Part shown: piece by piece, positions 11,775-22,619 of the stretch
How the letters are laid out: each line of letters starts with the position of its first letter
Numbering within the stretch: position 1 is the first letter of the stretch
Assembly (NCBI GenBank): GCA_033065855.1
Contig: JAVXUO010000095.1
Span: 155,492 to 219,491 of the forward strand
Direction: 5' to 3'
DNA: 64,000 bases
From: Escallonia rubra
Lineage: Eukaryota; Streptophyta; Magnoliopsida; Escalloniales; Escalloniaceae
Program-made: the position numbers and the translations under genes
The notes under the pieces: model-generated
What the model saw: the letters and a program-made list of their open reading frames with translations, nothing else
Told to the model about the DNA's origin: nothing
Database searches by the model: none

Positions 11775-12089
11775 CAGTGTCCGGGGGGTCCGCTGCCCGA
11801 ACGCCTCGACTGCCACCCACCTACGGAGACAGAATGGTGTTGTACGGCCGAGCATTGTTCGCCAGATCACGAGCTTACCCCGGGCGCTGCACCCCCCTGC
11901 TATGAAGACGACCCTCGACCGCAGGCCGAAGATCTTGAAGAAATTAACCGGGCTGATCCGGGGGAGGAACCTCGACTAACTTACATTGGCATGAAACTCG
12001 CCCCAGGCCGAAAGAGGGACTGGTTACCCTCCTCCGCGAATATCGGGACGCGTTGGCATGGAGTTACAACGAAATGCCCGGATTAGATC

Positions 12090-13489
12090 CTGCCTTAGTA
12101 ACGCACCATCTCAACATTGCCAATGGGTTCAGCCCAGTTCGACAGCATTCGCGGTCTTTCCGCCCCGAACTTGAAATAAAAATCAAGCAAGAGATTGAAC
12201 GACTTCTGTAGGCTGGCTTCATCGAACCCATCACTCATCCTATCTGGTTGGCTAATGTTGTTCCTGTGCAAAAGAAGAATGGACAAGTTCGCGTTTGTAT
12301 TGACTTCCGCAATTTGAATAAGGCATGCCCTAAAGATGAATTTCCACTGCCCAATATTGATATGCTCACGGAGGCTGCCGCCGAACACAAGACCTTGTCC
12401 TTCATGGACGGCTTCGCCGGCGACAACCAAATTTGAATGAACCCAAATGACTGTGCCAAGACAGCTTTTCGAACCCCAATGGGTAACTTTTGTTGGAAGG
12501 TCGTGCCCTTTGATCTCAAGAATGCGGGTGCTACCTATCAAAGAGCTATGACTGTTATCTTTCACGACATGATACACCACACGGTGGAAGACTATGTTGA
12601 CGACCTCCTTATCAAATCCAAAAAAGAAAGTGAGCATCTTGCGGACCTTCGGGCAGTCTTTGACCGGTGTCGTCAATACAACATGCGTATGAACTCGCTA
12701 AAATGTGCCTTTGGCGTCTCTTCAGGCAAATTCCTTGGCTTCTTGGTCAGTCGACAGGGTATCGACGTTGACCCATCCAAGGCCGCCTTCATCCAAGAGA
12801 TGCCACCTCCAAAAAACACCAAGCAGTTAAAAAGTTTCCTCGGCAAGGTTTCTTACCTCCGCCGATTCATCCTGGCCTTGGCCGAACTCATCACGCCCTT
12901 CCAGCACTTAATGCACAAGAGTGCCCCGTGGAGTTGGGGTGCACCCCAACAACAAGCATTTGAACAAATCAAGGCGGTCCTCATGTCACCACAAACCATG
13001 GCCATGCCGCAACGAGGCCTACCACTCTTGCTTTACCTAACCTCCACGCCCAGATCTATAGGGGCGTTACTTGCTCAAGAAGTGGACGGAGTGGAATGTC
13101 CGGTTTATTATCTCAGTCGGTCAATCAGAGGACCCGAGGCCAATTATTCTGAGCTCGAAAAACATTGCTTCGCCTTGGTCTACACCTCGCAGAAATTCAG
13201 ACACTATTTCTTATCGCACCAGATTACACTCGTCACCAAGGCTGACCCATTACGATACATGTTCACTCGCCCTGACCTGTCTGGCCGACTTACTCGTTGG
13301 TTACTGCTACTGGCCGAATTCAGCCTATCCATCAAGAATCCTACGGCTTTGCGAAGCCAAGCACTCACGGACCTCTTGGCCTTCTTCCCACGTCAACAAT
13401 ATGAACGAACCTCACATCAATTGCCTGGAGAAGAGACGACCCTGACCTCTGATGTTGATGAATTGTGGACACTTGAGTTCAACGGCTGA
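12090..13489 (+). pseudogene. Tat reverse transcriptase and RNase H, broken
   Basis: A single frame from about 12090 holds the RT. Visible blocks are VVPVQKKNGQVRVCIDFRNL, KACPKDEFPLPNID, FRTPMGNFCWKVVPFDLKNA and the catalytic box YVDDLL at about 12593. The RT-linked RNase H (LTSTPRSIGALL, YSELEKHCFALV) follows. Three in-frame stops are seen: TAG at about 12208-12210, TGA at 12434-12436 (at a position normally occupied by an arginine codon, so probably CGA to TGA), and TGA at 13487-13489 entering the second RNase H. The decay pattern is point mutation rather than large deletion. Confidence 0.92.
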
Positions 13490-13834
13490 GCCACTAGCAA
13501 AGACCCCAATGGAGCTCCCATCCGGCAAGGAGGTGCCGACATTGTCCTTCGGAACCCAGAAGGTGTTACCACATCCCTATCCTTCAAACTCGCACTCCCG
13601 GTGTCTAACAACGAAGCTGAGTACGAGGCGCTTGTCATTGGCCTCATGCTGGACATCAGCATGGGGCCTAAGTCACTGTGTGTAAAGGGAGACTCAAACT
13701 TGACCATAAAGCAGGCTGAAGGGGAGTTTGCAGTTAAGGAGCCAGCTTTGGCACCGAATTGTGCCTTGGCACAACACTTGGAGGGACAGCTTGGCCATGT
13801 CCAATACAAACATCACAGCAGGTGCCACAACTGA
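13455..13834 (+). pseudogene. Second, archaeal-type RNase H (aRNH) of the Tat element
   Basis: In the same frame as the RT, after the TGA at 13487, the sequence shows an RNase H fold separate from the first: ELWTLEFNG, then NNEAEYEALVIGLMLD at about 13600 and KGDSNLTIKQAEGEF. This dual RNase H arrangement is characteristic of the plant Tat clade. It ends at a stop at 13832-13834. Confidence 0.85.
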
Positions 13835-14038
13835 CATGCGGACAGCTTAGCCACGACCGCGTCCAAAATAGACATTGAAGGTGAACAGCGCGTGCTAACC
13901 GTTATCAAAAGGATAACACCATGCACGACATTGAACTTAGTACCAAAGGACACTACGATCGATGATTGGAGGCAGTCGATCGTCGACTAGCTTAGGGCAC
14001 CATCACTCACTTCCGTCTCCACCCTTACAGAATTCTTT

Positions 14039-14280
14039 ATGCTAGGAGACATCTTGTACAGGCGATGTCCCGGAGGCACTCTGGCCCGATGTTTGGCTAC
14101 GGTAGAGGCAAAGCACAAATTGCAAAATGGACATCAAAAGTGTTGCGGCCTCGACGGACCGCCACTATACCGTCGTCTCCAGCGAATGGGTCTCTTTTGG
14201 CCACCCATGGCCAAGGATGCTTCGGATGTGCAGCAAGGTTTCTCGGTGCTGGATGCTCAAGCGGATATCCTGTCGGACGA
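14039..14280 (+). pseudogene. Tat integrase N-terminal (zinc-binding) fragment only
   Basis: ILYRRCPGGTLARCL and DGPPLYRRLQRMGLFWPPMA are the start of the integrase HHCC region. The frame loses similarity near 14265, exactly where the antisense PMD gene ends. No catalytic DDE core or C-terminal domain is found between here and the 3' LTR. Confidence 0.8.
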
Positions 14281-14284
14281 TAGT

Positions 14285-15951
14285 CTGGAAAACACTCATA
14301 CAAGTACCGCTGCAGAAACATCCAATCCACGTAGGTCGCCACTTGGTACCGCCCGTGCGACCTCTTCACGTCGTTCACAAACTGATCCAACCGTGAATAC
14401 ATGGTGCCCAGATACACGGAAGCTAGCCCAACACGCTTCCCCTGCGCCATCCGAATCGCCAGGGGAATCACCTTCGCGGAAATGTCGTCCTCTGACGTCC
14501 CTTCAAACACGAATCTACAAAACAGAACAACACACCAACGCATTATATACAACCTCAACTCGCATCACATCTACAAGCATAGAAACAACGGAACGCATCA
14601 TACTTACCACGACAAGTACATCGTCAAAAAGGCCATCATCTCGTACCGCTCGTCCTTGTGATACGGCCCCATCACGAAATGGGCAGCATTGCCCAATTTC
14701 TGCCCCGGCCTCGCCTGCGGCGTGCCATAGAACAATCGGAGCCACCCGCTATATGTTGCTTTCCGATGCTGCTTCGTCTCTGCCAAAATATAAAGTAGTT
14801 GCGTCTACAACAACCGCTCCTCACCAGTCAGCCGCGTCACACATCCATCCAACTCTCCATGCATCGGCAGCCCCGTCAACATCATCACATCCAGCAGCGT
14901 CGGCCCAATCTCTCCAAACTCAGTCACAAAAGTATGTGTCTGAGTACTCCACCGCGACAACACCAAAGTCATCCCAGGCGTATCTCTATACAACTCCAGC
15001 CCCCTCGCCGTAATGTCAATTGTCGGCACCAACCCCAACGCCTGCAATAATGCCGACCACCTCGGCACCTCCATCATGTGCTCACACCAGAAGTCCCACC
15101 CAATCGGCATCGCACCATGGCCATTGAACACCACAGGTGCCCAGGGTATATCCTCCCGCTCCACCAACAACCCCGCAACATACCTCGGTGACGGCACGGG
15201 CGTATCCTCCCAGCTCGGAGCCCGCACATATGGTGACGGCACTCGTGGCTCCTCCCCTATCGACTCACCACTCCCAGACACTGTGAACACACCATCAGCT
15301 ACCCGGATGGCCAGCTCCCTCCACAACTCCCGGTCAGACACGGCCGGTACTACCCCTTTTACTCTCAACTGCGTGTTCGTTTTATCCGGGTCTGGATCAT
15401 ACGTCCTCACCAACGAATCATCAAATGTAAGTGGCACTCCCGTCTCCCCACTTACCGCAGCTTCGGCTTCATCTGTCGGCGGGGGCGGCACTGGTTCCGT
15501 CGTCACATGTCGCGGTGGCAGCGCCGCGCTCGCCGCCCCACCTCGTGGTTTCACCCACATCTGCTGCTTCAACTTTTTCAGAACGGGCACCGGCTCGGCG
15601 GGCATGACCTTGGCCCCGGCTCTGGCCCCGCCGACCCCCCTCCAGCTCCCGACCCCCTGCCCCCGACAACCTCCCCCCAGCTCCCGACCCCCCTTCCCCC
15701 GCCGACCTCCCTCCAGCTCCCGCCCCCTTCGGCACCGCCGACCCACCTCCAGCTCCCGACCCCTTCGGCCCCGCCGACCCCCCTCCAGCTCCCGAACCCT
15801 TCGGCCCCGCCGACGCCCTTTCCTCTATCTTCCCTTCTCTTCCTACTCCCCCCGCGACAGCCTCTCCCGCCGACCCTCCTCTTCCGGCCGACCCCCCTCG
15901 TGTGGCCGACCCCTCTCCCCTCTCATCCATTTCTTCCCTACCTTCTCTCAT
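14285..15951 (-). pseudogene. Antisense plant mobile domain (PMD) gene captured in the Tat element
   Basis: On the strand opposite to gag-pol lies a PMD (aminotransferase-like) gene. The main exon (15746-14608) reads IPWAPVVFNGHGAMPIGWDF, FVTEFGEIGPTLLDVMMLTG and LPMHGE, which are hallmark PMD motifs. It then passes one TAG at 14805-14807 and continues with ETKQHRKATYSGWLRLFYGT. An intron of about 93 bp follows (14607-14515, GTAAGT donor, TTTTGTAG acceptor). The last exon carries YLGTMYSRLDQFVNDVKRSH and YVDWMFLQRYLYECFPDY and stops abruptly near 14285. Joining at these sites would create a TGA, so at least two lesions are present. Upstream, a Gly/Arg-rich repeat region reaches 15951 in another frame. 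PMD proteins (MAIN/MAIL family) act in silencing and development, and PMDs are known inside plant transposons. Confidence 0.85.
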
Positions 15952-16435
15952 CTCCCCCGCGTTGGCCGACCCCTCCGGGGTGGCCGAACCTCCTCTTCCG
16001 GCCGACCCCCCTACCCCCGCTGACCCCCCTCGTGTGGCTGACCCCCCTCCCCTTTCCCCTCTTTCTTCCCTCCTTCCCCCTTCCCCTCTTCTTTCCTTTT
16101 CTCCACCCCCGCCGACCCCTTGACCACGTCGACCCCTCGGCCATTTGCTTTCCCTCTCTCACCATTTCTTCTCTTTTCTCTTCTCTCAACTTCTCAAAAT
16201 GTGGACTTGATTTTTTAGCAAACCACCCTCCCCCTCTTCCCTATTTATAGAAGTGGGCCATCCAATCTCAACCGCCCATTTTCAAATGTCAACACAAATT
16301 TTTTTTCTTTTTCACCGCTCTTCTTTTCCCGCCACTTACGCATTTTCACAACGTTCATGTTTCACTCCCCGAGCGCCTTCAACATCGTTTATAGGTGCGG
16401 TGCCCGCTCGGGTTGCCCCTCCGTGCACCCCGCAC

Positions 16436-16447
16436 GCAGGGGGCTTA
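16436..16447 (+). other. Polypurine tract before the 3' LTR
   Basis: The G-rich run GCAGGGGGCTTA immediately precedes the TGTTCA start of the 3' LTR, as expected for the plus-strand primer. Confidence 0.6.
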
Positions 16448-18094
16448 TGTTCATAACCTATCCGAACCATACCCCAGGGCCCGCTAAGAGATCCCAGTTG
16501 CACGACATGTCAACCGCAGACCGCACCCCAGGGCCCGCTAAAAGACTCCAGCGGCACGACACGTCACCCGCTCGGCAGTCAAATTTGCTCAACATCATTC
16601 CTCGGTCAAAGCGCTCTGATGCTCAACATCGTTGCTCGGTCAAAGCGCTCCGCGCCTTAAAACATTCAGACGGTGAACGAAAGTACACCTCCCCCCTAAG
16701 GGGTCAACCACTCCCCTGAGAAGGGGGTCGGCCACCCCCCTGAGAAGGGGGTCGGCCACCCCCCTGAGAAGGGGGTCGGCCACCCACCTTGTGAGGGGGT
16801 CAGCCACCCTTCTTGTAAGGGGGTCGGCCACCCACTTTGTGAGGGGGTCGGCCACCCCCGTGAGAAGGGGGTCGGCCTCCCTTGTCCTTGGCAGGGGAGG
16901 GGGGGACCTGCTTACCGCTGCTATCATCTCACTCAACATATTCAGCAATATCACTCATTACTAGTGGTCGTGTGACGCCCATTATCGCCCGCACAATCAA
17001 CCGAGGCTCCGGCCCTCACGGCGGGACGAGCTCACAACCCTAAAGCCCACGCCGGCACAATCAACTGGGGGCTCCAGCCCTCGCCCACACAACCAATAGG
17101 GGGCTCTGGCCCTCGCCCGCACAATCAACCGGGGGCTCCGGCCCTCGCGGGCACAATCAACCGACGGGCTCCGACCCTCGCGGGCCCAATCAACCGAAGG
17201 CTCCGGTCTTCGCAACGGGGGCTGGACTCACAGCCCTAAGGCCATCGCCGGCACAATCACCCGACAGACTCACGGGCGGGGCTCCATTCGCAATGCACCG
17301 GACCGAGGACCCTTCGCCAAGGACTGTGGATATCAAGTTGCGAGCATGTGCACTCATGTTACCATTGATCATCGACACCGCGAGGGCGATGAACCGCGAG
17401 TCACTCGGGGACGGGAGCAGGTCCTCGAAGGGCATCGTGCCCGCCACGCCTGGCAGTTGGCTGCAGGGGCAACCCTCACTGCTGCCAGGATCTCGGTGCG
17501 TCTCATGACGCATCTAGTGGGATTCAGTAAGGGCTTGGACCGGTGGTGAGGGCAACGGGCTACTCTAACCACGCCACTGCGGTGTGGTCAGTCTCCTCAG
17601 ACAAGCAGAGGTCGCTGCAAGGGCAGGGTGGCACGAACTCAGGAACTGGCAACCCGACGGACAATCAAGACTGCGGGACCCCCTACGGCGATGTGTCACT
17701 CCCGGAGGACGACACGTGTCAGCTGATGACACGCGCATATTTGTGCCTATATATAGTGGATTCTGGAGCTTATTCAAGGACTTCTGCCTCATTTGACATT
17801 TTCACTTTCTCTCTCTAAAACCCATTCCCTCTGGATTTCTAGTGAGAGAAAGACATTTGGACTTACGACTTCAAACTCTCGACGTTGCACTCTTGACACA
17901 GACTGTCGACCGCCGCCCTGTTTGTCGTCACCCTGCCTGCGCTGCACTGCCAGCCCTCGCGTCCTGCCTGAGGAGCCGTGCTCTCAGCCCTTACGCCATC
18001 CTTGTTATCTCCCACTTCACCTATTTGAAAGCCAACTCAGACTACATCCTTTGTGGCACCTCGACGTGGCAAATGACCTCTTTCCGCACCAACA
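16448..18094 (+). repeat. 3' LTR of the Tat element (1647 bp)
   Basis: Matches the 5' LTR end to end, with fewer copies of the two internal tandem repeats. It contains a TATATATA box at 17748-17755 that the 5' LTR lacks. It is followed by the CTTTC target duplication at 18095-18099. Confidence 0.93.
17748..17755 (+). promoter_or_regulatory. TATA box of the 3' LTR
   Basis: TATATATA sits about 25-30 bases before the CT-rich leader that starts the likely R region. The equivalent segment, about 16 bases, is deleted from the 5' LTR after 8544. Confidence 0.6.
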
Positions 18095-18099
18095 CTTTC

Positions 18100-18960
18100 A
18101 ATTATAGTTTCTTTTAGATGCATTTCATGTTCATTTCCCACACACTGAGTTTGATTACCATCAAACGTCTTCTCCAACTGAATACCATTTACATCTATCA
18201 CATCACGCAAATACCAAAAACCCGCTCATGTCATCCTGACTAATGTAAGGGCATTAATATTATCACTGGTTATTGTTTTCCCTAGTTCTTTTTGTATCTC
18301 TAGCACAATATTATAACTAACATACACCATCATATCTCTTACATCAGGATCAGTCTTTAACCTTCTCAACCCTTTATCTAAAGCCAAACTAGGTGTTCAC
18401 CAGTGGAAGTAACATTTTTCCTTATATCCCTCTTCTTCTACCATTGTAACAACCTCACACAGTGAAAAGTAATCAGTGTGGCACATGTCATAGTTGTGTA
18501 TAACCCCACCCACAAAGTCCATAATTGAAATTTCCACAGTCCCCCGTGTTGCAATTCAAGAGTGAAATAATCAGATTTATTAATTGCACAAACAATTTGC
18601 ATATGACCACACATTAGGGACCGCGATCCAATTTGCAACAAAGATAACACAATGACAATACTATATGATTAATTCAATTTGCAACAAAAACAAAATATAA
18701 GTTAAACAACAAACTAAACAAAGATAACACCACTTTATTATAGTCAGAGAAATTTGGCAATCAAGATTAGAATATGAAATATAAAACAAAAAGCCTCAAA
18801 AAGATTCATGTCCCATAAATCGATATGCATAAGAAGAAGAATTAAAACCAAAAAGTCAAAAAACTTACAGTAAAGCACAAAATTCTTGAAATTGAGGCCC
18901 ATTTTCCTCTTCACCCAAGTCATTGCTCTTCGATTCAATGTTTACAGAATCGCGATCAAA
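18100..18960 (-). pseudogene. MULE transposase gene, 5' part (separated by the Tat insertion)
   Basis: Minus-strand reading of about 18560-18100 gives the N-terminal region typical of plant MULE proteins: FVGGVIHNYDMCHTDYFSLC, then LDKGLRRLKTDPDVRDMMVY. Stops (near 18397 and 18238) show decay. When the Tat element and one CTTTC are removed, this frame runs without break into the acidic stretch at 7050-6950. The region 18650-18960 probably holds the leader and an intron of the same gene. The outer end of the MULE was not located. Confidence 0.8.
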
Positions 18961-19195
18961 TCGAAACCTTAAAACATATTCAATCACTCAATAAAAACCC
19001 ATCATACAGGGACCTACGCCTAATTGACACTCTAATCTTGATTATTAGGTGTACATAACATCGAAGGAAGTCCTAATAGAAACTTAATCTCTAACGCTTT
19101 ATATGAACGTTTAACTCCCTCTTTGGTTTGATGTTATGGTGTATAGGGTTGAATTGAAGGGAAATGGACGAGATGAAGGGACGAAAAGACCCCCA

Positions 19196-19687
19196 CCAAA
19201 GCCTATTCCCACCTAAATCAAGGTATCTAATATTTAGGCACCGTGAAATATTTGAAGGAATTTCAGATGAAAATGAATTGTTTGCAAGAACTAATATCTG
19301 CAATCTTGATAACCGTCCGATTTCTTGAGGGATTTTCCCCATGATGTCATTGTCATTTAGAACAATCCCCCTAAGAAAGCTCATATTACCTATGGCAGGC
19401 GACAATGTAGCCGTTAATCCCATTGATGGCAATACAATTGCTATGACGCGTTGGAGCCTTGAGCCACAAGTTACACCTTCCCACATACAAAAATGAGTGG
19501 ATCCATTCCATGACGCCATCGTAAGAAGTGGGTCATTAGAGTTCAGTTCAGCTTTGAATGATAGCAATGCCAAGCAGTCCGCTTCGTTGCTAGGAAGCAT
19601 GGAGGAAAATGCAGATGGTGGAAGGTTGAAAAATAGGAAGATCTTTAAATAGAGGAGGGAAAGAAAATGAAAAAGTTCTGAGTCCAT
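19196..19687 (-). pseudogene. Truncated LRR receptor-like kinase fragment (LRR-XII type)
   Basis: The ORF from 19687 begins with a hydrophobic signal sequence, then an LRR N-terminal cap (EADCLALLSFKAELNSNDPL, HFCMWEGVTCG) and about four LRRs (SPAIGNMSFLRG, IPQEIGRLSRLQILVLANN). It is closely similar to the starts of the receptor kinases at 39120 and 44016. Similarity stops at LDLGGNRL near 19196, and the remaining frame to 19091 is unrelated. The rest of the LRRs, membrane segment and kinase are absent. It is a 5' remnant of a paralogue. If expressed it would be a secreted cap with a few LRRs. Confidence 0.88.
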
Positions 19688-19689
19688 TG

Positions 19690-20722
19690 ATGAAGTAGCC
19701 GGGGGAGCAAAAAAGAAGAAAAAGCAATCACATGGTTCTGTAGATTTAGCATGGAAGAGGGAAATGTTATATAGAGTCCAGTCTTCTGAGTATGGTAACT
19801 GACTGAATAACTATACTAACATGTATAATATCATTGACTACTGGCAGGCCATTAATGGCAATTGCTGGTGAACTAAAATAAAATAGTAACCTAGTGTAAT
19901 ATACTAAAGTTTAACTCTTTTAGTTGAATCATAGTCGAATCCTTTTTCAGTACCACTCCTTTTCCTTTAGCACCACGTTTAAATATACATAGAAGGCAAT
20001 GTATGCTTTGATTGAATCAAAGATACGAACAATAAGAAGGCTTAATAAAATCTAGGTTTGATGTAGAAGCCATCCGCTTGTTTGCAGGCCATTTATGTTA
20101 TATGGTCTAGTTTACAAGCCATTAACGTCACCATCTAACTTTATGCTTGGCATTTGTAATATCAACCCAGAAGGAAGAAGAAATAACTAATACCCTGAGA
20201 AGTAGGAGGTTCAATTATCATTCTTACCATCATTGAAGGAGCCCCATTCGTGTTTTACTTCTCTCCTTGGGAACAAAAGAATACTACAAGAAAGAAGAGC
20301 TTCAATTATCATCTTTGATTCCATTCATATTCTGTTTCTCTCGCAAGATTGAAAAAAATGGTATTGTTGACAGATATTCTAGTGTCACGGACTGACTCTC
20401 TTTCGATCTCTGAGGCACACATACACCCCCATCCCCAGCAAGCACACGCGCGCGCGCACACACACACACACACAAAACACCATCATCACGTTGTAGGCAA
20501 TTCCAAAAGCATCACCCTTCCAATGAGTTCCACTTTGACTAAGTAATACAAAAAGTCGTTCAGCCTATTCTTTCATCCATACCCATTGTAAGGTTCTCTT
20601 GATTAAGTCAAGGAGACAATGTCTGTGAGCTCAAGCCATCGAGAATTTGATTTTTGATTTCTGGTACTTTTTTTTATTGATAAGTCTCAGATGTAAAATC
20701 TGGCATTTTTGGTGTCTCATAT
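19690..20722. other. No gene; upstream region of the LRR fragment
   Basis: AT-rich, without recognisable coding. A dinucleotide run, mostly CA with CG, lies at about 20447-20475. Confidence 0.6.
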
Positions 20723-21583
20723 TGTGATATCCCATATCAGATATGAGATGATTTATGATTGGCATTATAAGAACCTGTCTATGAACTCATAAGTACCTAC
20801 TTGGCTAGCCTTTTTCAGGGAGGCATTGCCCTGTGGTGGGGCCGTGGACCAGGTCATTATAGATTGTATCAGAGCCGACTCTTGAAAGCTCGGGATGGGC
20901 TATCTAGTCGGGTTGTCGATGGTTAGGGGAAACGAAGGCAATCCCGAGTATATCCCATATCAAGAGGATGGTTGGGGCAACGAAGGGTGAGTCGAGGTAT
21001 ATCCCGCATCAGCTAGAGAAGAAGATTATGGGCTATGTGTGATCGAGTCTTAGTGAGGACGCTAAGGCATGTGGCGGGGAGATTATGATATCCCACATCA
21101 AATGTGAGATAATTTTTGATTGGTCTTATAAGACACTGCCTATGAATTCAAAAGTACCTACTTGGCTAGCCCTTTTGAGGGAGGCATTGCCCTATGCTGG
21201 AGGTGTAGACTGGGTTGTTACAAATGATATCAGAGTCGACTCTTGAAAGCTCGGGCTGGTCTATCCAGTCGATTTGCCGATGGTTGGGGGAAATGAAGGC
21301 AAGCCTGGGTATATCCTACATCAAGAACATGGTTGGGGCAATGAAGGTTGAATCGGGTATATCCCACGTTGCATAGAGAGAAAGATTTTGGGCTACATGT
21401 GATCGAGTCTTAGCGAAGACGCTAAGGGTAGAAGGTAAGGAGATTGTGATATCCCACATTAGATGTGGGATGATTTGTGATTGGCCTTATAAGACTTTGC
21501 CTATGAACTCATAAGCACCCACTTGACTAACCCTTTTGAGGGAGGCATTGCCATGTAGTGGGGTCGTGGATTAGGTCATTACA
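20723..21583 (+). mobile_element. TRIM element pair sharing LTRs (LTR-internal-LTR-internal-LTR)
   Basis: Three LTRs of 139 bases each (20723-20861, 21084-21222, 21445-21583) begin T[GA]TGATATCCCA and end CATTACA or a close variant. They sit 361 bases apart. Each of the first two is followed within a few bases by the initiator-tRNA-Met primer site, seen as GTATCAGAGCC or GATATCAGAGTC. Each internal region is about 222 bases and ends in a purine tract (GGCGGGGAGA, AAGGAGA). No coding capacity is present, as expected of terminal-repeat retrotransposons in miniature. The flanks CATAT and GATAT may be an imperfect target duplication. Confidence 0.9.
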
Positions 21584-21588
21584 GATAT

Positions 21589-22086
21589 TGTGATATCCCA
21601 CATAGGTTATGGGAGACTTTGTGATTGGTCTTATAAGACCCTACCAAGGAATTCATAAGTACCTACTTGGCTAGCCTTTTTGAGGGAGGTATTGTGTTAT
21701 GGTGAGGCCGTGGATCGAGTCGTCATAGATAGTATCAGAGCCGACTCTCGAAAGTTTGGACTGGACAATCCATTCAGGTTGTCGTTGGTTGGGGCAAACG
21801 ATGGCAAGCCCAGGAATATCCCACATCATGAGGATGGTTGGGGCAACAAAAGGTGAGCTAGGTATATCCCACATTGGCTAGAGAGGAAGATTACGGGCTA
21901 TGTGTGATCGAGCCTTAACGAGGAAGCTAAGACATAATGTGGGGAGATTATGATATCCCACATCGATTATGAGAGAGTTTGTGGTTGGCCTTATAAGACC
22001 CTGCCAAGGAACTCATAGTACCTACTTGGCTAGCCTTTTTGAGGGATGCGTTACCCTGTGGTGGGACAGTAGATCGGGTCGTTACA
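21589..22086 (+). mobile_element. Second TRIM copy, adjacent
   Basis: LTRs at 21589-21727 (139 bases) and 21949-22086 (138 bases), 360 bases apart, have the same primer site (AGTATCAGAGCC) and internal region. It begins only five bases after the preceding array ends. With its neighbour this makes five LTRs and three internal regions. Confidence 0.9.
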
Positions 22087-22619
22087 TTTATTAAACAAGA
22101 ACGTGGTTTAAGGCTCAAGTTTGGTTAACCATAGCTAAATGAACAAATCAAGCTGAGCTGAACCTTCTGAACTATTTCATAAAACCAATTTCGAGCAAAC
22201 TTTTTAGTCTCTTAGACAAACTAGAGCCGAGTTTGATCATGCCTTCTATTTAAGAACTTGATATGTATACGGCCCTAAGTGCCGGAAGGGTATATATGTA
22301 AAGTGAGTATTAGGCCGTTGGTCATGAGTAAAATGTCTAACATCCAATGCTTAGGCCGAAAGTCAGGGTCCAAGGCTCTGTTCTTTCTCTTTTTCAAACT
22401 TTCCAAGCTCTGAGGTCTTTGTGAGAGAAAGTACAACTACTTAATGTTCCCAATATCAATTCTCAGGCAACTAAAAATGTCTTGCGACGTGTGTCATAAG
22501 TCGTGGCAATCCATAGAAATCCACTGACAAAAGACTTCAGTTCATTGTCAATAAGAACACATCTCTTCACTCCGCAGTAAGTCTATAGGAGATTGTCAAA
22601 CGGCTTTGGTAGTCGATCG
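22087..22619. other. No gene; possible hAT relic
   Basis: No coding seen. The stretch 22100-22260 has a weak resemblance to the AAACGAGCCGAG-type repeats of the hAT element at 50821, but no ends were found. Confidence 0.4.

Larger units (their letters stand above)
7067..18094 (+). mobile_element. Tat-lineage Ty3/gypsy LTR retrotransposon, 11.0 kb, with antisense PMD gene
   Basis: Two long LTRs (7067-8888 and 16448-18094) both begin TGTTCAYAACCTATYCG and end CCGCACCAACA. They are flanked by a perfect 5-bp target duplication CTTTC (7062-7066 and 18095-18099). Between them lie a primer-binding site, gag, protease, RT-RNase H, a second archaeal-type RNase H, an integrase N-terminus, an antisense PMD gene and a purine tract. 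The second RNase H is the mark of the Tat clade (Tat/Retand/Ogre). The coding regions carry several stops and frameshifts, so the element is not autonomous. Removing it with one copy of CTTTC makes the MULE reading frame continuous, which confirms both borders. Confidence 0.95.

Noticed and set aside
15013..16250. Long plus-strand Pro/Ser-rich ORFs in the Tat element
   Set aside because: They are the complement of the antisense PMD gene and its repeat-rich N-terminus. No domain is present and the composition is that of a shadow frame.
19112..19216. Possible 99-bp Tourist-like MITE flanked by TAA
   Set aside because: Its right end would fall inside LRR-coding sequence (LDLGGNRL) that is homologous to the neighbouring receptors, so that border cannot be an insertion point.
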